Source of the DNA: Nocardiopsis eucommiae
GTDB taxonomy: Bacteria > Actinomycetota > Actinomycetes > Streptosporangiales > Streptosporangiaceae
Assembly: GCA_018388625.1 (NCBI GenBank)
Contig: CP074402.1
Location: forward strand, 3,038,001 to 3,102,000
Direction of reading: 5' to 3'
Length of the DNA stretch: 64,000 bases
Numbering within the stretch: the stretch's first letter is position 1; each line of letters opens with the position of its first letter. The notes under the pieces are model-generated. The model worked only from the letters and a program-made list of their open reading frames with translations, did not search any database and was not told the DNA's origin. Position numbers and translations under genes: made by a program. Positions 17,765 to 27,214 of this stretch are shown here, in pieces.

Positions 17765-18304
17765 ATGAGAACGAAGGTCCTCACGTTGTCCCACACCCAT
17801 TCCTGGCTCACCCGACCCGAGACCGACGCCGACCTCGGCGCGATCCACGCGATCAACAGCGCGGCGTTCGAGACCCCGGCCGAGGCCGACCTCGTCGACG
17901 CCCTGCGCGCCGACTCGGCCGCGTGGATCGAGGGTCTGTCGATCGTCACCGAGTCCGGTGACGGAACCCCGGTCGGGCACGTCCTGTTCACCCGGTGCCA
18001 CGTCGACGGCCGTGCGGCCCTGGCGCTGGCCCCGTGCGCGGTGCTGCCGGAGTTCCAGCGCACCGGCGCCGGTTCGGCCGCCATCCGCGCCGGACTGGAG
18101 TCGGCCCGCGCCCTGGGCGAGAACCTCGTCCTGGTCCTGGGCCACGCCGACTACTACCCCAGGTTCGGGTTCACCCCGGCCTCCGGGTTCGGCGTACGCG
18201 CCCCGTTCGACGTCCCGGACGAGGCCATGATGGCCCTGTCCCTGGACCCCTCGCGCGAGACCCCGCGCGGCACCATCCGCTACCCGGACGCCTTCGGCGT
18301 CTGA
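17765..18304 (+). CDS. GNAT family N-acetyltransferase
   Basis: This 179-residue protein resembles the YhbS-like GNAT group. It has the motif A region in APCAVLPEFQRTGAGSAAIR, where Q/R-x-x-G-x-G/A binds the acetyl-CoA pyrophosphate, and the later VLVLGHADYYPRFGFTPAS segment that is diagnostic of the YhbS-like branch (Y-x-R-F-G-F). The acceptor is unknown. A strong terminator follows at 18311-18352. Confidence 0.9.
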   Translation: MRTKVLTLSHTHSWLTRPETDADLGAIHAINSAAFETPAEADLVDALRADSAAWIEGLSIVTESGDGTPVGHVLFTRCHVDGRAALALAPCAVLPEFQRTGAGSAAIRAGLESARALGENLVLVLGHADYYPRFGFTPASGFGVRAPFDVPDEAMMALSLDPSRETPRGTIRYPDAFGV

Positions 18305-18310
18305 TCCGCG

Positions 18311-18352
18311 CACGGCGCCCCCGCCACGGAACTCCGTGGCGGGGGCGCCGTG
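18311..18352. terminator. bidirectional terminator
   Basis: A perfect 19-bp inverted repeat (18311-18329 and 18334-18352) with a 4-base loop follows the GNAT gene and faces a small gene on the other strand. Confidence 0.85.
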
Positions 18353-18355
18353 CGT

Positions 18356-18478
18356 TCAGCTGACCAGCGGCAGCCGCCTCGTCAGCTTGTTCACGTCCTT
18401 CTTGGGCCCGAACACCGCGAGCCCCACGTACGCCATCTCCGCCGGGTCGGTCTCCGCGAGCCGGTCCAGGTAGTCCAC
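18356..18478 (-). CDS. small ORF of 40 residues, or gene remnant
   Basis: A GTG at 18476-18478 has GGGAGG 7 bases upstream and opens a 40-residue frame. The peptide (MDYLDRLAETDPAEMAYVGL, then a basic FGPKKDVNKLTRRLP) looks like real protein sequence and not a shadow frame. It may be a genuine small gene or the 3' end of a larger gene cut at about 18490, where an opposite-strand remnant begins. I do not recognise a family. Confidence 0.4.
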   Translation of the reverse strand: MDYLDRLAETDPAEMAYVGLAVFGPKKDVNKLTRRLPLVS

Positions 18479-18491
18479 GTAGGTACCTCCC

Positions 18492-18601
18492 TGCACAGCT
18501 TCCTCATCGACCGGCTCACCGAACGCCGTGAGGTCGCCTCCTTCCGCAGCCAGATCATCTACGACAGCGCGCGAAAACACGTGAGCGACCCGTTGGCCTG
18601 A
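18492..18601 (+). pseudogene. 3' remnant of an Lrp/AsnC-like regulator
   Basis: The last 36 codons of an open frame read like the C-terminus of an Lrp/AsnC ligand-sensing domain: LHSFLIDRLTERREVASFR followed by SQIIYDSARKH. No matching upstream half exists in any frame; the sequence to the left belongs to the opposite-strand small ORF. This points to a deletion or rearrangement junction near 18485-18495. The Lrp assignment rests on a short match. Confidence 0.4.
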
Positions 18602-18612
18602 CCCGGTCGCGG

Positions 18613-19601
18613 TCAGTGCGCGGCCAGGCCCTCCTCGACCAGCAACCGCTCGTGGACCCGCTGGTAGCCCAGGGAGCGGTTCACCGCGAGCATCGCCTGG
18701 TTCTCCTGGTTGATGGTCACCGCCACCGCCTCCACGTGCGGGAACAGGTCGTGCACCCGCAGCGCCTGGGTCGCCTTGACCCGGCTGGCCAGCCCTTGCG
18801 ACGGTGGGCGGGCAGCACCGCGGTGTCGTGCTGGTCGGCGACCACACCGCTGGTCACCGTGCTCACGGTGGCCGCGACCACCTGGTCGGAGGTGCGGTCC
18901 AGGGCGGCGCCCACCACGAGCCGCGAGCCGTCCTCGGTCATCGCGTGCTCCCAGGCACGGACCTGGGGCACGTCCCAGGCACGCGCCTCCACCTGGAGGG
19001 CCGCGCCGGGAGCGTCCAGCAGATGCGCCATGACCCGGCCGAAGGAGGCCACCAGGTGCTCGGGCGCGGGCCCCTGCCAGTGAGTGAGCCGGTACCCCCG
19101 CGCCGGGGTGGCGGCCAGGCTCCAGCAGCGCCGCAGCGTGGGCTCGTCCAGGTACTGCCGCTGGAGCTCCAGCCGCAGCAGGGTGTGCAGGTAGGGGCTG
19201 GACCGCGCGAAGTGCTCGCCCGGCTCCCCGGCCAGGACGGTGCTCTGGAGCCGGTCCATACCCTGGGCGCGGGCCTCCTCGACCACGGCCTGGCGCAGCC
19301 CCCGGCCGGTACCCCGGCGCCGCGCGTGCTCGGCCACGAACAGCCGCAGGAACCCGGTGTTCGCGGCATGGTGCTGGCGGCGCAGCTCGGCCACACCGTG
19401 GATGGGATCGCCGGGAGTGATCCGGGCCGACCAGCGCCAGGCGTGACCCGCGCGCCCCGAGCGCAGCCGTGTGGCCAGCTCCTCCGCCGGTGCGGCACCG
19501 CCCGAGAGGGCGGACTGCCCGTCGGCGTAGACCGAACTCCAGGCCGCGAGGTCGCTCGTCTGCGACGCGGTCGGATCGAAGGGCTCGATGTGCGGGCTCA
19601 C
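18613..19601 (-). CDS. double-domain GNAT acetyltransferase, one frame break
   Basis: This protein of about 329 residues contains two GNAT-like halves, restored by one base in the C run at 18793-18795. The N-terminal half has RLFVAEHARRRGTGRGLRQA, a classic R/Q-x-x-G-x-G/A acetyl-CoA site. The C-terminal half has TAVLPAHRRKGLASRVKAT and then INQENQAMLAVNRSLGY, the usual end of a GNAT domain. Two-domain GNATs of this form in actinomycetes resemble mycothiol-synthase-like proteins, but the substrate is unknown. The GTG start is the first in frame. Confidence 0.82.
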
Positions 19602-19672
19602 CCCACCACCGTTTCACACACGGGGGCGGGTGTGTGCCCCGAACGCGCCGCCCCGACCGGCGGCGACCCGGG

Positions 19673-20161
19673 TCAGGCCGGGAGCAGGGCCATCACCGAG
19701 CAGACCAGCGCCGCCACCGAGGCCAGGGAACGCACGTGGTTCCACCGCACCCACACCGGCTCGAACGCGGCACGCACCGCCCCAGGGTCCTGGAGACGTC
19801 CGGCCGCACCGGCCCGGTCCAGGGCGTTGTTGCGCGGCACGTTCACCACGAAGGTGACCACCACCGCCACCAGGAGCAGGACGGCTCCAGCACCCGACCA
19901 GACCAGGGGTGCCAGGGAACCCGAGGAGGCGTACAGCACCGTCGTCCCCACCGCCGCCACCGGCGCGCCCACGAAGACCAGAGCGAACAGCGGGTTCAGG
20001 ATGGCCGTGTTGACGCCCTGCATCGCCTCGATCATCGCCCGGTCCCCGGCGCGCGCCAGTCCGGGCATGACCGCCATCGAGAAGGACAGGAACAGACCGG
20101 CGAACAGACCGGTCAGCACGGCGGCCAGCACCGGAACGACTCCGAGGACCATCTCCAGCAT
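19673..20161 (-). CDS. DUF1772 (anthrone oxygenase-like) membrane protein
   Basis: This 162-residue protein has four predicted membrane helices. The N-terminal helix LAAVLTGLFAGLFLSFSMAV is followed by NTAILNPLFALVFVGAP, both typical of DUF1772, a family that includes anthrone-oxygenase-like proteins. The PRNNALDR segment between helices is also a family landmark. Most bacterial members have no proven function. The ATG at 20159-20161 is chosen because the upstream extension is low-complexity and lacks hydrophobic order. Confidence 0.8.
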   Translation of the reverse strand: MLEMVLGVVPVLAAVLTGLFAGLFLSFSMAVMPGLARAGDRAMIEAMQGVNTAILNPLFALVFVGAPVAAVGTTVLYASSGSLAPLVWSGAGAVLLLVAVVVTFVVNVPRNNALDRAGAAGRLQDPGAVRAAFEPVWVRWNHVRSLASVAALVCSVMALLPA

Positions 20162-20439
20162 GGGAACGCGCCCGCCCTTCCTCGTCCGTGCCGCCCACGG
20201 GTCACGTGACGTCCCATCCAAGCACCACCGGGTGTTCGGGCGCCACGGAGAAACCGCCCCTCCGCCGTACCCGGCCAGGGCCCGGCCAGGGCCCGGCGGG
20301 CACCTCCCGCTCCCGTCCGCGCCCCACCAGTCAGCGGCCTCCCGCAACCAGACGGCCCCGCCGCGCGTCCGACCAGCTGACCCACGAGCCCGGCGCCCCC
20401 GCCGGAGCCCGGCACCACCCCGAGGGAGTCCCCCGAACC

Positions 20440-22079
20440 ATGTCCCATCGAGCCCCAGGCGTGACGAACCGACGAGCCCTGGGCGTGACCGGCGCCGTCA
20501 TCGCCCTGAGCCTGACCCTCAGCTCCTGCGGCCTGGTCCGCGACCTGACCTCCAGCGAAGGCGAGGAGGAGCCCGCCGCATCGGAGGAGACCACCGCACA
20601 GGTCACCGCCGAGGACGTCGAACTCCCCTTCGTCCGCCAGGGGCGCATGTTCGTCGAGGGCGGCAACGACGTCGCCGTCGAGACCACCGTCAAGGCCCTG
20701 GAGAACGACGGCGAGTACCTGATGCTCGACTTCAGCCGCGAGATCCTGGAGTTCATCAACGGCGACGACGTCTCCTACGCGGGAGCGCCCCTGCGCCTGG
20801 TCGACCCGGTCTCCGGCGAGGTCCTGCTCCCCATCACCGACGAGGGGCACGGCGAACCCTACGGCAGCTACTTCATCGAGGGCAGCGACCTCGTACCCAT
20901 CCACGAACAGCTGCCCGCGCCCATCCGCCGGTACTTCCCGGCGCCCAGCGAGGACGTGGAGTTCCTCACCCTGACCGGACTGACCGCGGGACACGTGCCC
21001 GGGGTCCCCGTCACCTACGTCGACGAGTTCACCCCGCTGCCCGAACCCGACGTCCACGACTACGTCGACCCCGAGACCTGGGTGATCGAGCAGGACCTGC
21101 CCGAGGACGAGATCGTCTACCCGGAGACCCCGCCGGAGCCGGGCCTGGACACCACCGGGTTCGTCCAGTCCATGGAGAGCTTCGTGGACGGCGCCACCGC
21201 CTCCACCACCCGCGCGGGCGACGAGGAGGTCATCGCCCTGCACGCGGACGGCATGTTCGAGTTCGACGAGTCCGACCCCACCGACGCCGCTGTGGACACC
21301 ATCAGGGAGGCCGCGCAGTCCCTGCGCGAGAACCTCGGCGAGGACGTGGCGATCACCGTCGTCGGCCACACCGACGGCAAGGGCGCGGACGGCTACAACC
21401 AGACCCTGTCCGAGGAACGCGCCGAGGCCGTGCGCGCCCTGCTGGAGGAGGAGCTGGGCGCGGACTTCACCCTGACCACCGAGGGCCGGGGCGCCGAGGA
21501 GCTGCTCGCGGAGGAGGGCGGGGACGACGACGAGGAGGCCCGCGCCCGCAACCGGCGCGTCGAGTTCTCCTACGAGGTCCCCATGGCCGACAACGGCACC
21601 GAGGGCGGTGGCGGGCTGGACACCGCCACGCGCCATGTCGGCCCCCCGGCGCCCTACTTCGAGGAACTGGACCCGTTCACCACCGTCGCCCACGAGGACC
21701 TCGACCTGAACGTGTACCCGATGGTGCGCGACGGCGCCTACCTGTTCCAGATGGTGGGCTTCCAGAACTCCACCCTGACCGACCTCGAAGCCGACCTGGA
21801 GGGTGACGAGGCGTCCCTGCCCGGCAGCCCCCAGCAGTACACCGAGGGCACCATGGGCGGCTTCCGGCTGGAGGAGCCCGGCACCGGGGTGATCCGGTAC
21901 GTGATCCGCATCCGCGCGGGTGAGGGCGAGTACGAGGACTTCGCGGACGAGATCCTCACGCTCTCCCCGGGCGAGGAGTACCTGGCCCTGGCGGTCTTCC
22001 CCGCCCCCGGCCCGGAAGTGGGGAGATGACCCTGTACGCGGGCGCCTTCGGAGAGATCCCCGGCGTCCCCGTCCAGTAG
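20440..22079 (+). CDS. OmpA-family lipoprotein, one frame break near the end
   Basis: This secreted lipoprotein is about 546 residues. The signal peptide ends at the lipobox LSSC (about residue 29). An acidic N-terminal domain follows, then an OmpA-like peptidoglycan-binding domain at about residues 260-380: HADGMFEFDESDPT, ITVVGHTDGKGADGYNQTLS with the key Asp, and ARARNRRVEF. A C-terminal domain of about 150 residues is unassigned. A lost base in the G run at 22020-22023 makes the frame stop at 22029; restoring it gives the ending MTLYAGAFGEIPGVPVQ and a stop at 22077-22079. GAGGGAG lies upstream of the ATG. It probably tethers the membrane to the cell wall. Confidence 0.85.
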
Positions 22080-22085
22080 GCCCAC

Positions 22086-22136
22086 GACGCGGCGCCGCCC
22101 CGCCCCCGGCCCTGGGGAGCGGGGCGGCGCCGCGTC
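22086..22136. terminator. bidirectional terminator
   Basis: GACGCGGCGCCGCCCCGC at 22086-22103 pairs perfectly over 18 bp with 22119-22136, between two converging genes. Confidence 0.85.
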
Positions 22137-22142
22137 CGGGTC

Positions 22143-23266
22143 TCAGCCCACCAGCGACCCGGAGCGCGCCCGCGGCCCGCGGGGACCGGCACGGGCCAGG
22201 TCTCGGGCAGGCCCCGCCCGCACACCCCGCACTCGGCGCGCCGACGCACCGCGTAGGCCACGGTGGCCACCGCCAGGGCGACGGCCCACAGGGGCATGCT
22301 CCCGAAGACGAACGTGTGCGTCTCCTCCCCGGGGACGATCCCGCCCATCTGCCAGGTCCGCACCAGGACGCCGCGTCCCAGCCCCAGCAGCGCCATCGCC
22401 ACCAGCCCCGCCGGGAGCACGGCCAGGGAGACCGGGACCCGGCGCCCGGACAGTCCCACCGTCCAGCGGGGAAGCGCACCCCCACCTCTGGACGAGGCCG
22501 AGCATGAGGACCGCGCCCGCCACACCGGCCGACCCCAGCCCCACCCCGACCATGATCGCGCCGGGGTCCGCGGAGATCTGAGCGAACCGCTCCGCGGGCA
22601 GGCCCATCGAGTACCCGAACAGCCACGGCAGGCGCAGGGCCGGGTAGAGCAGGGCCAGCACGAACGCACAGGCCACCGCGACCCTGCCCACACGCAGGGC
22701 ACGCCCGCGCAGGGAGCGTTCGAGCTCCGGGGTCCACGCCGGGGCACGGCCGCACCGTGCGCACCCCTGTCGCCGCCCTCGGCGGTGGGCCAGCGCCGCC
22801 CACACCCAGATCCCCGCACCCAGCGCGAAGAACAGCACGTGGAGCAGCCCGGGGAGAGGGTGTGGGCGACGTAGGCCGCCCCCAGCGCCGGCTCCGCCCA
22901 GACCACCACCGGCATGATCAGGCTGTAGCCCAGCCACACCAGCAGGGTGGACTCGACGTAGAACAGCAGCAGCACCGCGACGAGGGCCCAGGCCAGCGAC
23001 TCCAGCAGGCGCGGTGCGGTCCCGCGCGGCAGGAGCAGGGCCAGGGCCACACCCACAGCGCCGACCACGCAGCTCACCGCGGTGGTCACCCCCACGTTGC
23101 CGGCGGTGTGGAGCGTTCCGAACGCCTCCGCTTCGGAGAGCCCGGGCGGCACCACACCGGCCAGCCAGCCCAGGGCCAGGCCGAGGGCGACGGCCGACCA
23201 TGCCAGCGCCGCCCAGAAGGGCGCTAAGGGGAGACGCGAGTGGACGCGGGTGGGTGGGGCGGACAT
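22143..23266 (-). CDS. polytopic membrane protein with CxxC pairs, four frame breaks
   Basis: This integral membrane protein is about 375 residues with at least eight hydrophobic helices. Lost bases are inferred at 22851-22854, 22479-22483, 22468-22471 and 22181-22184; together they join the frames and keep the length a multiple of three. Two cytosolic cysteine pairs stand out: GCARCGRAPAW in the middle and ECGVCGRGLPE near the end, perhaps one zinc or redox site. No transporter motif is recognised. The ATG has AAGGAG upstream. Confidence 0.68.
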
Positions 23267-23384
23267 GACCGGCTCCTTCGGGGGTGGGACGAACCTTCAC
23301 ACCCACCCTCCTCCGGCGCCCCCGTCCGCACCTCCCCAACAGGGGTGAGGGGCCTCCCCCGTCGGGGGAGACACGCCTTCGGGC

Positions 23385-24023
23385 TCAGGCCCTCTGGGCG
23401 TGGGCCTTCTCCAGCGCCGAGGAGAAGACCTCCAACGGCTGCGCCCCCGAGACACCGAAGGCACGGTCCACCACGAAGAACGGCACCCCGGTGGCGCCCA
23501 GGGCCCGCGCGGTACGGATGTCGTCCTCGACCTCGGCCGTGTAGGCGTCACCGGTCAGGACGGAGCGGGCCTCAGCGGCGTCCAGGCCGATCTCCACGGC
23601 CAGCTCCACCATGGTGTCCACCTCGCCCAGGTCGCGGGCCTCCACCAACTGGGCGCGCATCAGGCGCTCGTGCGCCTGACCACCCAGGCCCTGTTCCCTG
23701 GCCAGGTGGGTGAGTCGGTGGGCGTCGAAGGTGTTGACCATGACGGCGCCGTCGAACTCGTAGTGCAGCCCCTCCTGCGCGGCGACCTCCCGGACCTGCC
23801 CGGTCATCGCCCTCACCTGCTCGGGGGTGGCGTTCATCTTCGCGGCCAGGGAGTCCAGGACCGGTTCACTGACCCCGCGCGGGAAACCGGGGTCGAGCTG
23901 GAAGCTGCGCCAGACGACCTCGACCTCCTCGGCGTGCTCGAACCCCGCCAGGGCCCGTTCCAGGCGCCGCTTGCCGATGTAGCACCACGGGCACACGATG
24001 TCGGACCATACTTCGATCTGCAC
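23385..24023 (-). CDS. DsbA-family oxidoreductase, FrnE-like
   Basis: This 212-residue cytosolic thioredoxin-fold protein has the opening strand IEVWSDIVCPWCYIGKRRLE, where CPWC is the redox site typical of the FrnE/2-hydroxychromene-2-carboxylate isomerase-like branch. The cis-proline loop is GATGVPFFVVDR. There is no signal peptide. GTG 24021-24023 is chosen because of a GAGAGGGA site; the frame before it is proline/arginine filler. It is divergent from an HxlR regulator gene with 246 bases between, and HxlR proteins often control such redox genes. Confidence 0.88.
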   Translation of the reverse strand: MQIEVWSDIVCPWCYIGKRRLERALAGFEHAEEVEVVWRSFQLDPGFPRGVSEPVLDSLAAKMNATPEQVRAMTGQVREVAAQEGLHYEFDGAVMVNTFDAHRLTHLAREQGLGGQAHERLMRAQLVEARDLGEVDTMVELAVEIGLDAAEARSVLTGDAYTAEVEDDIRTARALGATGVPFFVVDRAFGVSGAQPLEVFSSALEKAHAQRA

Positions 24024-24209
24024 GAACGTCCCTCTCAGAGGCAGATTCCGTCCGAGCACGCGGGTGCGTCCTCGGAACCCAACGTCACCAGGCCACCGAC
24101 CACGGGCAGGGGTATGGGGACCCCGTCCCCGTCCGGTTCGGCCACCGGCACCGGCTCGGGCGCGCTCCGCGACTCGCTCACACCCACCACTCCCCACATA
24201 CTTCTTGTG

Positions 24210-24235
24210 CGTAACCTATTGATCAGTGAGTATGC
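24210..24235. promoter_or_regulatory. candidate HxlR operator/promoter
   Basis: Around 24210-24235 lies an AT-rich patch in otherwise GC-rich DNA, with ATTGATCAGT centred on the palindrome TGATCA. It sits between the divergent oxidoreductase and HxlR genes and is the likely control site for both. Confidence 0.4.
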
Positions 24236-24269
24236 AGGCAGGACAGAACGGACTCAAGAAGGAACTCTC

Positions 24270-24665
24270 ATGTTCGTGACGAACACCCCTGTGCCCCTGA
24301 CCGAACGCGACCTCACCCAGGACCCCGAGGACTGCCCGGTCCGCGAGGTCCTGGACCGGGTCGGGGACAAGTGGAGCGTGCTCGTCATCGTCCTGCTCGG
24401 CCAGCGCGCGCACCGCTACGGCGAACTGCACCGCGCCATCGACGGGATCAGCCAGCGCATGCTCACCCTCACCCTGCGCGCCCTGGCGCGCGACGGTCTG
24501 GTGGAGCGCACCGCGCACGCCACCGTCCCCCCGCGCGTGGACTACGAGCTGACCGACCTCGGACACACGCTGCTCGCACCGCTCACCGCCCTGGACCGCT
24601 GGGCCCAGGAACACCGCGAGGAGGTCCGCGCGGCGCGCGAGCGCCACGATCGAGCGAACGGCTGA
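24270..24665 (+). CDS. HxlR family transcriptional regulator
   Basis: This 131-residue winged-helix protein carries the HxlR signature DCPVREVLDRVGDKWSVLVI with the conserved, often redox-active cysteine at position 22. The helix-turn-helix (YGELHRAIDGISQRMLTLTL) and wing (VERTAHATVPPRVDYELTD) are intact. The ATG has AGAAGGA upstream. It is divergent from the FrnE-like gene, fitting a local thiol or quinone stress switch. The regulated genes are inferred only from position. Confidence 0.9.
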   Translation: MFVTNTPVPLTERDLTQDPEDCPVREVLDRVGDKWSVLVIVLLGQRAHRYGELHRAIDGISQRMLTLTLRALARDGLVERTAHATVPPRVDYELTDLGHTLLAPLTALDRWAQEHREEVRAARERHDRANG

Positions 24666-24666
24666 A

Positions 24667-24690
24667 CCCCGCCCGCCGCGACGGGCGGGG
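24667..24690. terminator. bidirectional terminator
   Basis: CCCCGCCCG (24667-24675) and CGGGCGGGG (24682-24690) form a 9-bp stem between the converging HxlR and DUF6194 genes. Confidence 0.7.
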
Positions 24691-24699
24691 CGCCGACCC

Positions 24700-25175
24700 T
24701 CAACGCCGGGGGCGGTACCGGGCGGCGGCGCGCTCCCTGGCCAGAGCCAGCAGCTCACGCGTGCGCCCCGCGGTCCGGGGCCCCGGGTTGAGCACCGACA
24801 CCCACCCCTGGGTGGCGTGGACCGGGTGGGGCAGGAGCCGGTCCAGCTCGGTGAAGTCGAACCCTCGCCGGTGTTCGGCGTGCGCGGCGGGGAGTGCCCC
24901 ACCACCTCCTCGAACAGCGCCCGCCCCACCGCGACGTTGACCCGGAACACCCCGGGACGGTCCAGGTCGGAGTCGGTGTCGAAGCCCGGGTAGTCCTTGG
25001 TCACCACCGTCGCGAACGGGGTGAAGCCGGCACGCTCGCGAGCCCGGCCGTCCGGGTCGTACAGGACGAACGAGTCGCCCCAGGCGACCTCCGGCGCCCC
25101 GCTCTCCCGACTCGCGGTCTCCACGTCCACCTCACCCAACCCGGTCACGTACCGGATGACCTCGGCCTGGTCCAT
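24700..25175 (-). CDS. DUF6194 family protein, one frame break
   Basis: This soluble protein is about 158 residues after restoring one base in the G run at 24889-24892. The start MDQAEVIRYVTGL, the PEVAWGDSFVLYDPDG stretch, ATVVTKDYPGFD and the DRPGVFRVNVAVGR core are typical of DUF6194, an actinobacterial family of unknown function. The restored tail (FTELDRLLPHPVHATQGWVS) completes the domain. No operon partner is evident. Confidence 0.78.
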
Positions 25176-25491
25176 CACGCCCCTCACGGAGTCCGGGTGA
25201 TCCCCGCGACCACCACCCTTCAAGTGTGTCATTCAACTGCTTTGTGAGACTTTTCGTCAGAAACCCGCAGTGTGAAGGAATCACCCGGACGCCATCCCTC
25301 AAATCCCGGCTGAACCGTCCTCCGGCCCCCGACTGCCTCACCCCGGGAGGCCGGGCCACCACGGCGCGCACCACCCCCGGAACGGCCACCGGCCACCGAC
25401 CCCCGCCGAGGACGCGCCCGCCGCCGGACCCACGGAACGGGCACCACACACCCAAGAACCCGCCAAACACCTGGGGAACCGCAGGTCACCC
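25176..25491. other. intergenic divergent promoter region
   Basis: This 316-base stretch separates the DUF6194 gene and a membrane protein gene that point away from each other. The first 100 bases are AT-rich for this genome, with TTGAAT and CACTTGAAG on the minus strand as possible promoter parts. No gene is supported here. Confidence 0.4.
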
Positions 25492-26133
25492 ATGCGACAC
25501 TCACCGCATGGCCGCACCGAACCCGCGCCCCGGACGACCCCCGTGGACCCCCGGCGCCTGCGCCCCTCCCGCGCCTGGTACTGGGTGGGCGGAGCACTCG
25601 TCCCCCTGTCCCTGGCCGCCGGGGCCGTCCTCTTCGCCCTGCTGCTCGTGCGCGCCGTCGCCCTGCCCGACTTCGCCGCGAGCACCCACGGCTCCCAGAG
25701 CGCCACCTTCACCGTCCAGGACCCCGACCACACCGAACAGGGCTGGCTGCTGTACGGCTCACCCCGGGGCGTGGACCACACCGCCTGCGCCCTGACCGCC
25801 CCGGACGGCCGCCGACCCGCCTTCAGCTACCCCACCTTCAACCACCAGGTGGAGGACGAGAACGGGTCCTGGGCGATGATCGGCATGGTCACCCTCACCG
25901 AACCGGGGGAGTACTCCCTCACCTGCCGGGCCGCCGACGACGTCCGCTTCGGGATCGCCCCCGGCGCGCAGAGCACCGGCACCCTCGTGACCGGGCTCTT
26001 CGGCGCGCTGGGGTCACTGCTGTTCCTCCCGGCCCTGGGCATCGCGGGCGGGCTGACCCTGGTCGTCGTCACCGCCGTGCGCCGCGCGCGCCACCGCCAA
26101 CGACTCCTCCACCCGCCCGCCCCGGGGCCCTGA
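25492..26133 (+). CDS. membrane protein with extracytoplasmic domain
   Basis: This 213-residue protein has one membrane helix at about residues 30-55 and a second at about 165-200, with a 110-residue external domain between them. The external part contains paired cysteines (DHTACALTAPD and YSLTCRAADDV) that may form a disulphide and a beta-rich pattern (SATFTVQDPDHTEQGWLL, MVTLTEPGEYSLT). The arrangement recalls small actinobacterial proteins with a beta-sandwich outside. The function is unknown. It ends 10 bases from the stop of the converging ADP-ribosylglycohydrolase gene. Confidence 0.72.
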   Translation: MRHSPHGRTEPAPRTTPVDPRRLRPSRAWYWVGGALVPLSLAAGAVLFALLLVRAVALPDFAASTHGSQSATFTVQDPDHTEQGWLLYGSPRGVDHTACALTAPDGRRPAFSYPTFNHQVEDENGSWAMIGMVTLTEPGEYSLTCRAADDVRFGIAPGAQSTGTLVTGLFGALGSLLFLPALGIAGGLTLVVVTAVRRARHRQRLLHPPAPGP

Positions 26134-26142
26134 CACGAGGAC

Positions 26143-27034
26143 TCAGCCCAACGCCCACGCGGGCAGGGCCTCGGTGCGCTCCACCCACTCCCGGGGCAGC
26201 GCCCCCACGGGCAGCCCCGCGCCGAGCACACCCCCACGATCGCGCACGTGGTGTCCGTGTCGCCGCCCGGTGCCACCGTCGCCCACAGCGCCGACGCCAG
26301 CCCCGACCGGTGTCGGGCCGTCACCCACAGCGCGAACGGCACCGTGTCCAGGGCACTGACCCGCGACCCGTTGCCCAGCTCCCGGGCCACCCCCATCGGA
26401 TCGGTGGTGATCAGCAGGGCACGGGCGTCCCGTACCGCCTCACGCACCCGCCCCCGGGCAGGCGCTCCACCACCCGGTCCAGATAGGGGCCCGCACCCAA
26501 CGGTTCACGCCGCGCCGTCAGGGCCGCCGCCAACGCCACCGCCACGGCCCCGTCCACCGCCTCGGGGTGGGTGTGCGTCACCCGCGCGCTCGCCTCGGCC
26601 CGAGCGGCCACCTCGTCCAGGTCCTCGGCGTACCAGGCGCCCAACGGCGCCACCCGCATCGCCGCCCCGTTCCCGAAGGACCCCGCCCCCTCGAACGGCT
26701 CCGAGGCCAGCGACCGCCAGTCACCGCCCTCCCGCACCTGGCGCAGCATCCGCCCCGTGGCCAGGCCGTATCCCCGGTCGACGTCGTGGTGGCGGGCGAA
26801 GGAGGACGCCAACCGGTCGGGGTCCAGCCCCGCGCCGCGCCGCACCTCGGCGTAGACCGACGCCGCCATCTCGGTGTCGTCGGTCCACTGCCAGGGACCG
26901 GGCGGCAGCTCCCGGTCGACCAGGTGGGGCCGGTTGTCGGGGACGAAGAACTGGGAGCCGAAGGCGTCGCCCACGGACAGCGCGGTCAGGGAGGCCAGGG
27001 CGCGCACCGGGCGCGCGACGTCGATGGTGTGCAT
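26143..27034 (-). CDS. ADP-ribosylglycohydrolase (DraG-like), two frame breaks
   Basis: This enzyme of about 297 residues removes ADP-ribose from protein or small-molecule targets. It has the metal ligands of the ARH fold: SVGDAFGSQ at the N-terminus, WQWTDDTEMA and GGDTDTTCAIVG near the end, with the THTHPEAVDGA segment between. Lost bases are inferred at 26447-26455 and 26231-26235. The ATG has GGGAGGTG upstream. It is divergent, by 180 bases, from a second ARH-like gene that lacks these ligands. Confidence 0.88.
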
Positions 27035-27214
27035 AACACCTCCCATCCTGACCATCACAGCGCCCCCTGTCCACGTCCCCGCCCCGGGCCCGGGTACCGG
27101 CGTGGCCACAACCGGCAAGGCGTGTGCGGGGCACACCTCTCCAGGGAAGACCCCGGTGGACCCCGCCCCCTCGGGGCCCGGGCCCCGCCCGACCCCACTC
27201 CGGACAGGACAGCC

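Noticed and set aside
18804..21806. A 1000-codon plus-strand open frame
   Set aside because: It runs antisense to a two-domain GNAT and a DUF1772 gene and out of frame through the OmpA-like lipoprotein gene. Its composition is proline/arginine-rich shadow sequence.
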